A stretch of DNA of 64,000 nucleotides from Arcuatula senhousia (taxonomy: Eukaryota > Mollusca > Bivalvia > Mytilida > Mytilidae): positions 1-64,000 of the forward strand of contig CAXARO010000920.1 of assembly GCA_963971305.1 (NCBI GenBank), read 5' to 3'. Shown here piece after piece: positions 46,642 to 58,052 of the stretch. A program made the translations under genes and the position numbers. Within the stretch, counting starts at the first letter, position 1; the number at the start of each line of letters is the position of its first letter. The notes below the pieces were generated by a model. The model was not told where the DNA came from, did not search any database, and worked only from the letters and a program-made list of their open reading frames with translations.

Positions 46642-46735
46642 GTCATTGATATAGAATTTAGTTTAGTTTTTTGAAACATTCAGTTCCAGATATTCTCTAT
46701 GTTTGTGTGCTGAGATCATATAATTCGCATTAAGA

Positions 46736-47140
46736 ATGTGTGACTGAAATGAAATATAATTTTGAATCAATAATATAGCACTCTAACATCATATTTAATT
46801 CATAAAAAACTAAATTAACATGTACTTCTTTTCTTTTTTACAATTTCATATTAGCTAATGTACAATACACTTATAGCATTTATTTTTTCTCCTATTTTTC
46901 TTATGTTTCGTAAAACGGTAGTTATCTTTAACTGCATATTAATCGTTATTTATTTTTATATTTATTTTATAATTATATAAGAAGTTTTAAAAAGCAACCC
47001 TTTTTACTTATCTTTATATATCTTTACATCAATTTCAGTTTTGTTCCCCTTCAAAATTGACGTTTAACCATCCCAAAAGATAGTTGCTACATGTAAATTA
47101 ATGTTACTATAAACATATTTCTAAACAGGTTTCCATTCAA
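46736..47140. other. Intergenic, very AT-rich
   Basis: No gene seen; may include untranslated sequence of the LINE fragment that follows. Confidence 0.4.
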
Positions 47141-47566
47141 ATGAATTATTTAAAAAAAAACTGTTTTTGTTTTAATTATTTGTATAAATATATAAAAACC
47201 CAAGAAAATAAGATTCCATTTTATTTAACTCATCCAAACAAGTTAGTTAGAAAACTAATAACAAAATTCAGAGTAAGTGATCATGAACTACTAATAGAAA
47301 CTGGAAGATACAAAAACATTCCAAGAGATAAGAGACTGTGTACTACATGCAACATATTGGATGATGAAGAGCACTTCTTCTTTAATTGTAAACTTAATGA
47401 TAATAATAGAGAACAACTATTAACCTTTTATAAAATAAATCCATATTGTAATACTTTAAATAGAACACAAATAATTAGTAAAATATTAAACCCGTCAACT
47501 CCTGAGGAAATTAAAACAGTCGTTTCTTTATTGCAACAGTCATTAGAACTGAGGGGAGGAGACTAG
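47141..47566 (+). pseudogene. LINE ORF2 C-terminal fragment (zinc-knuckle-like end)
   Basis: A 141-residue open frame. It reads KFRVSDHELLIETGRYKNIP, then RLCTTCNILDDEEHFFFNC, ending LELRGGD. The R-x-SDH-x-L-x-IETGRY and C-x2-C-x8-H-x4-C pattern is the usual end of certain mollusc and fish retroelement polymerases. No RT palm motifs lie upstream, so it is 5' truncated. AATAAAGATTTAATAAA at 47680-47696 probably is its 3' tail. Element family not certain. Confidence 0.7.
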
Positions 47567-47937
47567 CAAACTGTTTTATTTTATTAAGGTTTATATGTTA
47601 TAATGTTTGTATGTGTAATGTTATCTTACTATGTAGATATATGTATGTACTACGACCCAAATGGGGTAAAGTTTTCAAATAAAGATTTAATAAAGTAAAT
47701 CAAACAATGATCAAGTATCTTCTAAATTTACTGACGAAAATGTTGTATTATTTTACTTTATAAAAAAAAATTAAATAATATAGATGCGCTCTTCTTGCTC
47801 CAGTTCATTTTTCATTATGATTATTTTATTAATTCTTGAATGTATCAAATGTGTCAACAAATCAACCTTTTAATTCTTAAATGTACATGTATGTTTTTGT
47901 ATGTCTAATAGATTTTATGCTTGCTTAAATGCTTAGC

Positions 47938-48010
47938 CATCCTCCCTAATCAGGTTTTTGAGTCCACGTGGAAGCGGGACGTGGACTCAAAAACCTGACT
48001 AGGGAGGATG
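47938..48010. repeat. Near-perfect hairpin, 31-bp arms, 11-nt loop
   Basis: Arm CATCCTCCCTAATCAGGTTT... (47938-47968) pairs with ...CAAAAACCTGACTAGGGAGG ATG (47980-48010) with one mismatch. A small palindromic repeat or a hairpin RNA precursor. Confidence 0.92.
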
Positions 48011-49165
48011 ATGTTTAGCCTATGAAGCTCTACAATATTGTACATTGAAAAAAAGTGAATCCATAAACCCGTTTCTTATAATGTCGCATCACCATGACAT
48101 ACTGTAGTTATACTGGCAGAATAATTTTCGGAAAGTCTCGATAATGATCATAACTGAGTAGGAATGCCAGCTTGGTGATACAACATCTAGTTGTGACTTG
48201 CATGCTTAATATTTATGGTATTGTAAATCTTGGCATTCTTACAGTTATGCGGAAATGAAATAGAAATATGAGTCTGAAGTTAGAGAGAGTAACCTGAATT
48301 TGTTTATACCGTCTGCATGCTGTTGCAAAGCGAGATAAAGGAGTCGCTTAGACACAATGAGTCCTGGCAGCGTCCTATGGCTGCCGGCATCACACAAAAT
48401 TCTGTCACAGTTTTCTGGGTATCCCCATGTTGTAGATGTTTTACATGTAGCCTTCTCCTATTGTACTATAATGTGTAAAGCTATTTCCTGTAACTCGTGT
48501 GCCGATATATAATTGTTACATGCAAGCGGCATATATCTTCCATGGAAGACCGCCATTATAGTTGAAAAAATATAAATCTTTCGAATTTACCATGGTAAAA
48601 GTTGTTCAAGTATTATATAATTTATGAAAGGGTATTTATTTATGCATTATGTACTATTTCTTTTTAGGCAAATGTCTTTTTGTACATATATATAGTTCAT
48701 CACAAGATGTATACTTTGTTTTTACCATGAGTGATTTCTTATCTTAATAAAGTAGTTTTCAAGCCTTCTATTGGTCTCTTCACTTTTTTGAAATTTGTAA
48801 CTTAGAAGTACGTGAAACATGCACTCATACATACTCATGAAGTTGGAGTTTCTAACTTTTGCTAAATTGGGTTTCCCTAACTTAAGTTTGTAAAACAAGA
48901 CAGCTACTGTAGAACGATGAAATATTCCTAATCCTATGTCCTTTTACTGTCCTTTGCCGTCTTCTGGGGTTGGAATAAAACTTCGGAACTAAATGTATTT
49001 TGTTTTAGTTTGGTTAACCGAGTAGATTATGTCCCTTTGATCTAGATAACTCCACGGAATAGCGATTAGTTCAAATTGTTAAATATCTATATATAAAAAA
49101 TTGTTAAATATCTATATATATTTTTTTCTTTTTTGTTTGTTTTTGTATCTGTTTTCAGTGGCAGA
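48011..49165. other. Intergenic, nothing recognised
   Basis: No gene or clear repeat beyond a short duplicated TTGTTAAATATCTATATATA (49076-49120). Confidence 0.4.
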
Positions 49166-49720
49166 TTCAGGGGGCTCTGGGGTTGGACCAGTCAGAGAAA
49201 GACCCCAATCTTAAACAAACAACAAAAAACTTAAAATAAAATACAAACAAAAGCTTTGTCAAAAATTCATGTGGCCTACGACAGGCACACATTAAATGTG
49301 GTTGGTTCAAACCAGGTATAATGGCACCAAACATTCCTCTTTCATTGCGATCTGGCGTCAAATAGTTACACGATAGTGAGTTATAGAGAGGATAGTAATT
49401 TTATTGTTTTTTTTTCTCGCAAGGATTGATTCGGAAAATTTCATCCCGTAAAAAAACCAAAAGCTGACAAATACATACAAAATAAAGCTTCAGCTTACGA
49501 CAGACACACACTAAATGTTGTGAGTTATAGAGAGGGTAGTGAATTGATCTAATTGGTGTTTCTCTCAAGGACAGATTCGGCAAATTTCATTATTGAGTGT
49601 CCAGAGTCCTGGACGTAAATTGGGTTCCAGGCCAACTTTATGTGAAAAATCTAATTCCCCCAAGGAAAGAAGGGGGTTCCGCCCCCATTACCAATGGATA
49701 CACCACTGACCCATACCAAA
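49166..49720. repeat. Diverged direct repeat
   Basis: CTACGACAGGCACACATTAAATG and TACGACAGACACACACTAAATG (given as shared CGACAG-CACAC-TAAATG), plus GAGTTATAGAGAGG, occur at about 49275-49393 and 49496-49540. No coding signal. Confidence 0.6.
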
Positions 49721-52184
49721 ACATGTACTTGGCCATCAGAGGACCTCTTATCTGGAATTACTTTTAAGCCTATTGATTCTTTCCGTAAAACTTTACATAA
49801 ATGTTTGTAATATGAACAAGAGGCGCAACTTCTGTACCAAACGGCTATAATTTTTTTGTAGCTTGAGGGAGTGTATTTATTTGTAAGCTGCGGCTTTTAC
49901 ATTTTCTTTTATTTTCAACCTCAATATTGCCTAATAGTATGTATTAACATATTAATATGTTTCCTTGTTCATTAAGACAAATCAATGGAATTGTCAAAAA
50001 CGCAGCTACATGTATGCTAATAGAACTAAGTTTTTCCATTATCTTTTAGAATGAATTAAATGGCATCGTATATGAAACAGATGTTAATAATATTTGTTTA
50101 ATGTAATTTTGTCAATCAAAGGGAAGTTTATAGTCGTGGCTAAAGGCTAAAATTCTCTGTGTTCTATGAGTCACCCAGCATATGCCACATCGCCGCCAAA
50201 GGAGACTGCCCCTGTTACAGTTGAACCGGAGACAGGGCCCGTCTCCCAACGATCGGGGGATCGGGTCGGGATTTGGGTGACTTGTTGTTAAAGACAGAAA
50301 TAACTTTGATTGTAGTAGTGTGGAGCTATTTCGGTAAAAATGAACACAAATTCATAAAAAAACGACCCCTACATTTACAGACAACACTTAGTAACACACA
50401 GACGACAAGGCGAATATGAACAGCCGAACGTTCTTCCTTTTGTTGACTAGAGCGCCCTTAATGAGTGGTGCATAGACGTAGCAAAAGTTTCAGGAATATT
50501 TTTTAGTGAGTATATATCATTTAAAGGCAAAAATGATGTAGTTTCATGGCAGAGAAGTTAAAAACACGATGGTCTGGACTTGGTAGAGACGTTTCATAGA
50601 AATTTAGGCTGGAACCAGGTTCATTTACATGTGCCACGTGTATTGCGTCTATCATGCAGTAGCAATCTATTATAATGAAACCTTTAATGAGCAAAGACGA
50701 TAATTAACATATAACATTAAGTTTACAGTTGACTTCTATATAGAGCGTAAATATAAAAATTACATTGAAGTTGAATCCGTAAGATAAAATGTGATTTGAC
50801 CATAAAAACGCAAAAACAATAAAGAACAGACTTTGATATATGCGTTATATATTAACTCTAATTATAAGATTTTATGCACAATTAGAAAAACAATTAAATA
50901 GAACTGTGCACATTTTTTTGCAACAAGAAACGAAGCCTTTTCACATCGTCACCCGTAATGGCGAATTAACAAATGTAGATTGAACGAATCTGGAATACCC
51001 GAATGTAATTTGTCAGTTTCCATGTCCATCGCCTTTATATATCCAATATAGTGTTGCTAGCGCAGAACCCCAACTCACTCACTCACTCACTTACTAACTC
51101 ACCAAAGCAATCTTTTTCTTCCAGATAGACCAGGACCAAGAAAAATAAAAAGACAATGAATTGACAACAACAATCGAATAAATCGAATTGTTCATGTACA
51201 TTATGGTTATGGCATGTAGAACTGTTTATTTATAGGTTTGGCCAGTAAACATAAATAACTTTTCGAGATAAGTTTGTTTTACATTTAGACTGACCAGAAA
51301 GAGGTAATTTAAAATTCTTGTTTTGTGGTATTCCATTCTGTTGAACAAACTTTTGTGTCAGGTCAGACACAAGTAAGATGAAACGCAAAGGATTTTTTTG
51401 CTCCTAGATTTTTGTCTTCATTGAAGAAACTTTACGGTAGACAAGTAAGGAATTTCAATCTCTTCAAGTATTTATTACAAGGTCGTACGATCTCGAATTG
51501 GTTTTGCAATGATGTCTTTAACTGATCTTGGTGTGTTTCAACAATTCGGATGCTTTCCGTTCTGGAGAATCTTGCTTCATTTTCGGTTATATGCTTCCTA
51601 CTTACATGCAGTTGAATTATGTGTTATGCATTTCGATATAGTGTTGTCGATAGGAAAAAAAACCAAAAATTGTCCAATGAAGTGATTCTGAAATGACTGC
51701 TCATAACTAGTTTTTGTCTGTAAGTATTACATTTAAACATGAATTAACCTACCAATTCCTTTTAAATGCCTGTACTAATGTATGATCAAATACACATGCA
51801 CATTGATACTTTATTTAGGATATAAGTCAAATAGTCTTTTTGTAATTTAAAGTTTGTGAACTTAAACTTTTCAGGTCTTAACATAGTTTATGTTTTTCTA
51901 AACATCTTAGTTTGGTTATTTTGTAGTCTTTTTGATCTGCTTATTTTCTCGTTACTTTTCGAATTCTGAGAATTAGCATGCCTTTATGAAAGTTCCTTGT
52001 CTTTTTGTTTTAGTTAAAACATAATTTGATATGTGTAGCATAAAATTTTAATTTTAAGTCTTTTACATTAAGTTCATAAAGAAGACAAATCTTTTCAAAG
52101 TTTTCAACATTTTCTCTTAATCTGTTTTAAGGGTTGTTATAATGACCTATGTTTATCAATATTGACTCTATAACACAAGGACTT
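49721..52184. other. Intergenic, nothing recognised except a GC-rich patch
   Basis: At 50169-50281 a GC-rich island is bounded by GTCACCCA and TGGGTGAC. The rest is AT-rich with no supported gene; (ACTC)n at 51075-51097. Confidence 0.4.
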
Positions 52185-52286
52185 GCTCCCCTCTATCCAT
52201 ATTTTGTCAGTCAATGTGTTTAATTGTATTTCCCCTGTGTTTTCGTATGTCACATTGAATCTGACAAAATGTTGATAGAGGGGAGC
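52185..52286. repeat. Hairpin repeat, about 34-bp imperfect arms
   Basis: GCTCCCCTCTATCCATATTT and its inverse AATGTTGATAGAGGGGAGC; TTTGTCAG-TCAATGTG pairs with CACATTGAATCTGACAAA. Confidence 0.85.
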
Positions 52287-52753
52287 TGAGTATGCATTCA
52301 CTGCAAGCATTACGCCATGTGTAAAGTTTGCCAGCTTCCCTTTCCTTCATACTTGATCACCTTTATTGATATCCCCGGGGTAAGTTCAACACCCGGGTCC
52401 AACACCTGACTATCCTGTGTTTGATTACTTTATAAACCAACTTCGTAAATGTATTCTAACTCAAGTAACACAAAATTCTAGATTTTCATTTTTAATTTAA
52501 CAATTACATACATTAAAATACAGTAACATAATTAACAAGTGATAATAGGAACGATTATGAATGGTTGAATGCAATTAGCGAAATTATCTTTATACATGTA
52601 GTTGAATTCTGTTAATTGGAAGCAAACACGTTCGACAGCACGACTTTTCAATATAACTTTTGAAATATTGGCAAGTGTCTATTGAAATATTATCACGTTT
52701 CTCAATTATATCGTTAGATAAATTTAGATGAAGGGTTCGCAATAAATCGTTCC

Positions 52754-53026
52754 ATGTATTTTTATACATCTATTAAGTCAGACATTCATCGGATTATCTC
52801 ATCTAGTACACTGAGTTCACGAAAAATTGGTTTGGGCAAAGTTTTACATCCTATGAAACTATTATTTATAAGAAATAAGACTACCGCGGGATTTAAACAT
52901 TATCCAAAAAAACTTCTAAAACTTTTTAATCATCGAATCAAACACAACTCAAATAATTGGCTTACCAAGACTAATTGGGATGAACTTTCAGTCAAAGAAC
53001 TCGTCAACATTTTTAGAGTGTTCTGA
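52754..53026 (+). CDS. Unrecognised 90-residue open frame
   Basis: Basic frame with KLLFIRNKTTAGFKHYPKKL and HNSNNWLTKTNWDELSVKEL. I do not recognise it. Composition is more protein-like than neighbouring shadow frames (Trp, Asn and Lys use), but there is no splice or promoter support; it could be an exon, a retroelement remnant or chance. Confidence 0.2.
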   Translation: MYFYTSIKSDIHRIISSSTLSSRKIGLGKVLHPMKLLFIRNKTTAGFKHYPKKLLKLFNHRIKHNSNNWLTKTNWDELSVKELVNIFRVF

Positions 53027-53700
53027 TCTATAAGCGGATCTTGGTAAAACAGGGGTTTCCTTTTATTACCTACCTTAAAAATCGTTTATGTCGGATGCAA
53101 ATATGAATAACGTCAATTGTATGCTAGATAGCAAGTACATGTGCTATCATCGATTATGATGTCTGTCCGTCAGTTTTGAACTTCTATATTTCAATTTTTC
53201 GAATCAATTTGACAATTAAATAGAAATTTTCTGATATACATTTTGTAATTTTAACAAAACCCAGAAAAAAGTTTTATGTTTTTTGACATGGTTTTGTTTA
53301 TAAATCACAACTGCATGAAGTTGATGGCCCGGTTATGGTTGCCGATGGGACATTAAGTAGACATCAATCAATCAATCTTAATGCAAAAACCTAGCAAACC
53401 TTATAATTGTCCTTATCGAATTGAAAAAAAAACTATATAATCAATTTCTGTGTTTAGTTACTAATTAAAAGTACTTATTGTGTAGAGGTATATACATTTG
53501 TACGAACAAAGATAAAACAATGTTACAATTTATAAACTTAATACCAACCTAGTCTGTGTTTAACAGTAATCTATCTATGTTTTTTTTTAATTGCTAAGTC
53601 GTATTTTATATGGATAATAGGTGATAAATTGCAAAATGGTGCAAAACATTCTGTAAACCAACAAGTACAAAAGTAATAATGCGACACATGTACATATTTA

Positions 53701-54675
53701 CTAGAGTTCATTATTTGTGCCAGTGCTGCTCAAGTTCGCTGTAATTGATACGGTCTGTCCTTGCGAACATGTGAAAATCTTCTTACATTGTCTTTTAAAA
53801 TCTGGGCGTTTCCAGGCGTAAATTATCGGGTTCACAATACTGTTGAATATCCCCAGGAATGCCAACCAGTTACCTATTTCTGTCAACAATGGCGACCTTC
53901 CGGAAGTAGAAATAGCATCGCGTATCTGAACTGCCTTATAAGGTAACCAACATAGTGAAAACACGATCGTGACTATACCAGTGACCTTTGCACTCTTAAT
54001 GTCCTTTTGCATTTTTTTCGATGATTCTCCAGCGTTTCCCGTTTTTACTTTATTATGATATCGCCAAGCACTTCGTAGTATGAAATAGTACATCAGAAAT
54101 GTAACTGTCGCCGCAGAAAAGATAAAGATGCAAGAAGTACCATACCACATCTTTGGAAACAGTCTTGTATAGCTACAAGGTATGCCAGGAAACCAGTTAT
54201 TCCATCCGAAAAACGGAAGCAAATCAAAAATTGATATTATCCACGGCAAAACGCATAAAATGTTCGACGTCTTTTTAGTCATCCATTTGGAATAACTGTG
54301 TGGGTGACAAATTGCTATGTATCTGTCCAGAGCTGCAAGAGTGACTGTAAGCTGCGAAACCAATGTCATGACGCTGATGATGTTGTACCGTAAGAAACAG
54401 ACGTATTTGTTTTTCGCTATTTCAGGATACATGAAATAAAATACTTGTATAAAACTAGCAAATCCGGTAAAACAATCGGCAACGGATAAGCTGACTATAA
54501 ATTTATTTGTATTCGACTTGAATTTGAGATATTTGATGAATACGAAAATGACCAAGCCATTCCCGGTGCATGCCAAAAAGAAGATAATTTGTTGCAAGGA
54601 AATGAAAAACAGTACAATCGGAGGCAGACCGCTGCTTCCGGTCATTCCGGACGTGGTATTTATAGTTTCATTCAT
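53701..54675 (-). CDS. Class A (rhodopsin-like) GPCR, adenosine-receptor-like
   Basis: A 324-residue seven-transmembrane receptor in one coding exon. Seen in order: N-glycosylation sites N2 and N6; GN at 38-39 (TM1); SVAD with D67 (TM2); C93 and C167 for the extracellular disulfide; DRY at 117-119; W145 (TM4); GWNNW at 157-161 in the second extracellular loop; CWLP at 242-245 (TM6); NPIIY at 282-286 (TM7); and a short Ser/Thr-rich tail with Cys near 303 that could be palmitoylated. The FFGWNNW loop start and short tail recall adenosine receptors, but amine or orphan receptors remain possible, so no symbol is given. ATG at 54675 is 25 nt after a good minus-strand acceptor (TTTGTTTTACAG, 54712-54701), so a 5' UTR intron is likely. 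Expected at the plasma membrane. Confidence 0.95.
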   Translation of the reverse strand: MNETINTTSGMTGSSGLPPIVLFFISLQQIIFFLACTGNGLVIFVFIKYLKFKSNTNKFIVSLSVADCFTGFASFIQVFYFMYPEIAKNKYVCFLRYNIISVMTLVSQLTVTLAALDRYIAICHPHSYSKWMTKKTSNILCVLPWIISIFDLLPFFGWNNWFPGIPCSYTRLFPKMWYGTSCIFIFSAATVTFLMYYFILRSAWRYHNKVKTGNAGESSKKMQKDIKSAKVTGIVTIVFSLCWLPYKAVQIRDAISTSGRSPLLTEIGNWLAFLGIFNSIVNPIIYAWKRPDFKRQCKKIFTCSQGQTVSITANLSSTGTNNEL

Positions 54676-54712
54676 ATTTCCTCCCAGGGTCTATGGAATC
54701 CTGTAAAACAAA
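54676..54712 (-). other. 5' UTR and splice acceptor of the GPCR gene
   Basis: Minus strand TTTGTTTTACAG then GATTCC and 25 nt to the ATG. The non-coding first exon was not located. Confidence 0.55.
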
Positions 54713-54928
54713 TTTAATAATCCAATCAAATCCATATATTTTGGGCATTCAGGTAAGCGAGGACACCTACCATGTGACCAGAAATAGATAAAAATGCAAA
54801 TATGCTCACTTTATCCAAATAAAACCCCCCAAAAATATTAAACTGGTTTATAATGTATGTACTCGAAAAAAGTCATCATGTTGTCCTTGTCCGATACTAA
54901 TGTATACATTGTCATATTTGATTAATCA

Positions 54929-55796
54929 AACAAGAGGCTCCCAGGAGCCTGAATCGCTCACAATGGTCTTGATGTCGATCCTAAAAAGACTTTTCTAGAG
55001 CTAAATGAGCTGAACATTTAAGCAAGTAACAGCTTTTCTGTATCTACTATAGTTTTCATTCTGTAGCCATAGGCCCAAATCATGAAAAAACGTTATTTTA
55101 AAGGCCATAACCCCTATTAGGGGTCATCTGACAACTTTGACCCTTTGAACACTTTAGTAGAGCTAAATGAACTGAACATTTCAGCAAGCAACAGCTTCTC
55201 TCTATCTGCTGTAGTTTTCATTCTATGGGCCAAAAACATGAAAGAACGTTATTTTAGGGGCCGTAGCCCCTCTAAGGGGACATCTGACAACTTCGATCCT
55301 ATGGAGACTTTTGTAGAGCTAAATAAGCTGAACATTTAAGCAAGCAATAGCTTCTCTCTATCACTAATAGTTTTCCTTCTATAATCCAAAAACATGAAAA
55401 AAATGCTTATTTTCACCTTTAAGGGGCCGTAACTCCTATAAGGGGTCATCTGACAACTTCGACTCAGTGGAGACTTTTGTAGAGCTTTTGATGCTGAAGC
55501 AGTAGCGTGGCATCAGATTTCATCTATCTCTTATACTTTTTGATTTACAAGCCAAAAACAGTAGTCTGACCCCCTGGTCTATGTTTAGTAACGGCGGCCA
55601 TGTTGTTTGGACGGCGGTCACCATTTGTGCAATCTTGGTAGAGGACATCCCATAGATAAAGTGTGCAAAGTTTCAAAGCAATCCCCTCAGTCGTTTCGGA
55701 GAAGAAGATTTACAAAGAAATGTTAATGACGACGACGGACGACGACGGACGCCAAGTGATGGCAATAGCTCACATGGATCTTCGGTCCAGGTGAGC
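54929..55796 (-). mobile_element. AGCTCACC dispersed element, copy 3 (inverse)
   Basis: Begins CAAGAGGCTCCCAGGAGCC and ends GGTCCAGGTGAGC before TAAAA, the inverse of copies 1 and 2. Longest copy: it holds four CATCTGACAACTT-type units and a terminal GACGACGGACGCCAAGTGATGG-like region (shared as GACGACGG and CGCCAAGTGATGG). Confidence 0.92.
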
Positions 55797-55865
55797 TAAA
55801 AATGGGAAACAATCAATGATTGATCTGGCCCGATGACAAAGATGATTACAATGATTCGATCGAGG

Positions 55866-55894
55866 TAAGCAAAAAAACAAAACAAAAACCAAAA

Positions 55895-55925
<31 letters not shown>

Positions 55926-55950
55926 ACAAAAAAAAAAGAACAAAAAAAAA
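55866..55950. repeat. A-rich low-complexity tract
   Basis: (CA3-15)n-type purine tract; the frames it creates on both strands are low-complexity Lys/Asn or Phe and not genes. Confidence 0.9.
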
Positions 55951-56189
55951 ACGAAAATCGAACCAACTAAACATACAAACAATAATACAGTACAATACAC
56001 AAGGAATGAAAATGTTAACGGAAACACATACAATAAAAAAATATAGAATGTTGTAGCCATTCAAATATTCAAAGAATTCGCACTTGTACAATATACAACT
56101 GTACAAATATTTTCAATCAGTGTATTTAGGGCTTATTATGATAATTTGACCGAACAACATAACCGATATGCACAATAAATAAATGTATA

Positions 56190-56330
56190 TGAGAGCCAGT
56201 AGTTAACGCATTTGGCAGGTTCGTGGTTCAACCACCTCGTAAGAGAACTCATTTATGGTGAGAACAGTGCCCATGCATGTTAAAGGCCTCTTTGTAAAGT
56301 TCGCGGGATCTTTTGAGACTGCAACAAGCT
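56190..56330 (+). repeat. Possible tRNA-derived SINE head
   Basis: AGCCAGTAGTTAACGC resembles a type-II tRNA A-box/D-loop and GGTTCGTGGTTCAACC resembles a B-box at tRNA-like distance, but no full cloverleaf forms. Single copy in the window. Confidence 0.3.
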
Positions 56331-57800
56331 TAAGGGCCATGTACACTTTCAAAATGCATCCTGGAGAGAGATTGACATAAATACATCAAGCTACTCAAAA
56401 ACTAAATGATTGTATGAAGGACATCTTTGGAAACCGAGGGGTTCTTCTTACTCATACATCACTCCTGGGACATTACACATGAATAAACTCGTTTTTGATC
56501 ATTTATATCGAGCCTCCTGATTGGTTGCATTAACAATTTTTAATGAAATTTAAACATGATTCTATATTTAAACTTTATGAAGTTCAAGATCAGATCCTGA
56601 ACGCGAAACAAACAAAATCATACCAAATGTCCCAGAGGTGATGAATGAGTAAGCGAAAGAAGAACCCCTGGGTTTCCGAGGCCGTGATGCATTAAGGTTT
56701 CAAAAGAGAGGAGTACACTAAAGTCTAGGGTAAAGAAGGGCGACAGGCCCAAGTTTGCTATAATTGTGAATGGAAATAGCAAAGTTTTGCCAAGAATCGG
56801 ACCCCCCGGAACTTTCTTTGGATCGACTGTTTTTTTATTGCCATATTGAGAACATAGAATATTAATTATATTTGCAAATGGATGGAAATTCATTATGCTA
56901 TCCGTGAAAAGGTATCTGAAACCGTTTTACCGATGTTTTTAAGCGAACAGTCTAATTAGAATGTAAAGAAATAATTCAACTTCTTCAAAAATTCTTTTTT
57001 TAACGAGCCGAGACAGAGAAAATACATATAATTACAGATAGGATTTTTTTTCATATTATTTAGTATAATAAACAATAGTCCTTGAACAAAAGTGATAAAA
57101 AGTTTGATGGAAAGTATGCTAAATGTAAATGCAGAGAGATATTGATCGAAGCAAAGTAGAAATACTTGACGATACGCAGTGTTATTTCATAAGTCTCCTT
57201 GTTTGAATATCGACTTGGTTTCTGATAAGATTTTTGGCAAACTTTCTTTAACATATTTTATATTTTTGACAATATGGTGAGATGATAATTATTGGCGAAA
57301 GGGCCATTGTGGTAAGTTCTCATTGCGACTAAATCTAGATTTATTAAAAATAATTTGAACATTAACTAAAAATGTGTAAACTCTGGTTCGAGTACTGGTA
57401 TTACAGTGGTATCAATGACACTGAAAACGTTGGTAAAAATTGCGAGAGAGAAAAGAAATGCAAACAAGACTAAGCTTTTTGTGAATTCTAATAATTTGAA
57501 CTGACATTTACCGGTAAATATGTCTACAATATGATCAATGAGCATAACTTAATTACATTTTTAAAAACAATTTAGTATTTTAAAGCTGAAAATGAAGATC
57601 TTTTTTAAAACGTTTTCAAGACTGAATTGACCGTGATAGAAACTGATATACCTGAAGCAAAGAACATCTCTAATCGGCAACAAAGAAGGAGGTGCACATG
57701 ATGGAAGTGTGGAAGACATAAATTTAGCTTGGTTTACCCGCACCCCACCCCACCCCAACTTATTAAAAAGAGAAACATACACAAAGCTTTATACACTAAG
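56331..57800. other. Intergenic, nothing recognised
   Basis: No supported gene; short frames without signatures. Confidence 0.4.
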
Positions 57801-58052
57801 ATTTCGTTTTTCGTTTTTTTCGTTTCGTTTTCAAAAATAAAAAAAAATACTAGTAATTAAAAGCATTTATATCATACAAAAGAAACACTGAATCCATAAT
57901 TCATATCATTTTAAACTAAAGAAGAAATTTCGTTTTTCGTTTTTTTCGTTTCGTTTTCAAAAATAAAAAAAATACTAGTAATTAAAAGCATTTATATCAT
58001 ACAAAAGAAACACTGAATCCATAATTCATATCATTTTAAACTAAAGAAGAAA
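57801..58052. repeat. 126-bp tandem duplication, two near-identical units
   Basis: ATTTCGTTTTTCGTTTTTTT ... TTTTAAACTAAAGAAGA occurs at 57801-57926 and 57927-58051, differing by about one A in a homopolymer, so it is recent. Confidence 0.95.

Larger units (their letters stand above)
45084..46735. repeat. Local tandem duplication, each unit carrying a different insertion
   Basis: Unit A (45084-45889) and unit B (45890-46735) share the order GTTTATAAAAAA-GTATAAAA, AAAATAACATTTTTA, TCCCTTTTGTTTAGACCTTT, ACCAGAGTACTT, GTCATTGAT, GAAACATTCA-TTCCAGATATTCT. Unit A is split by the AGCTCACC element and unit B by another element. Confidence 0.88.

Noticed and set aside
55770..56106. Hydrophobic Phe-rich frames on the minus strand
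   Set aside because: Produced by the poly(A)-rich tract at 55866-55950.
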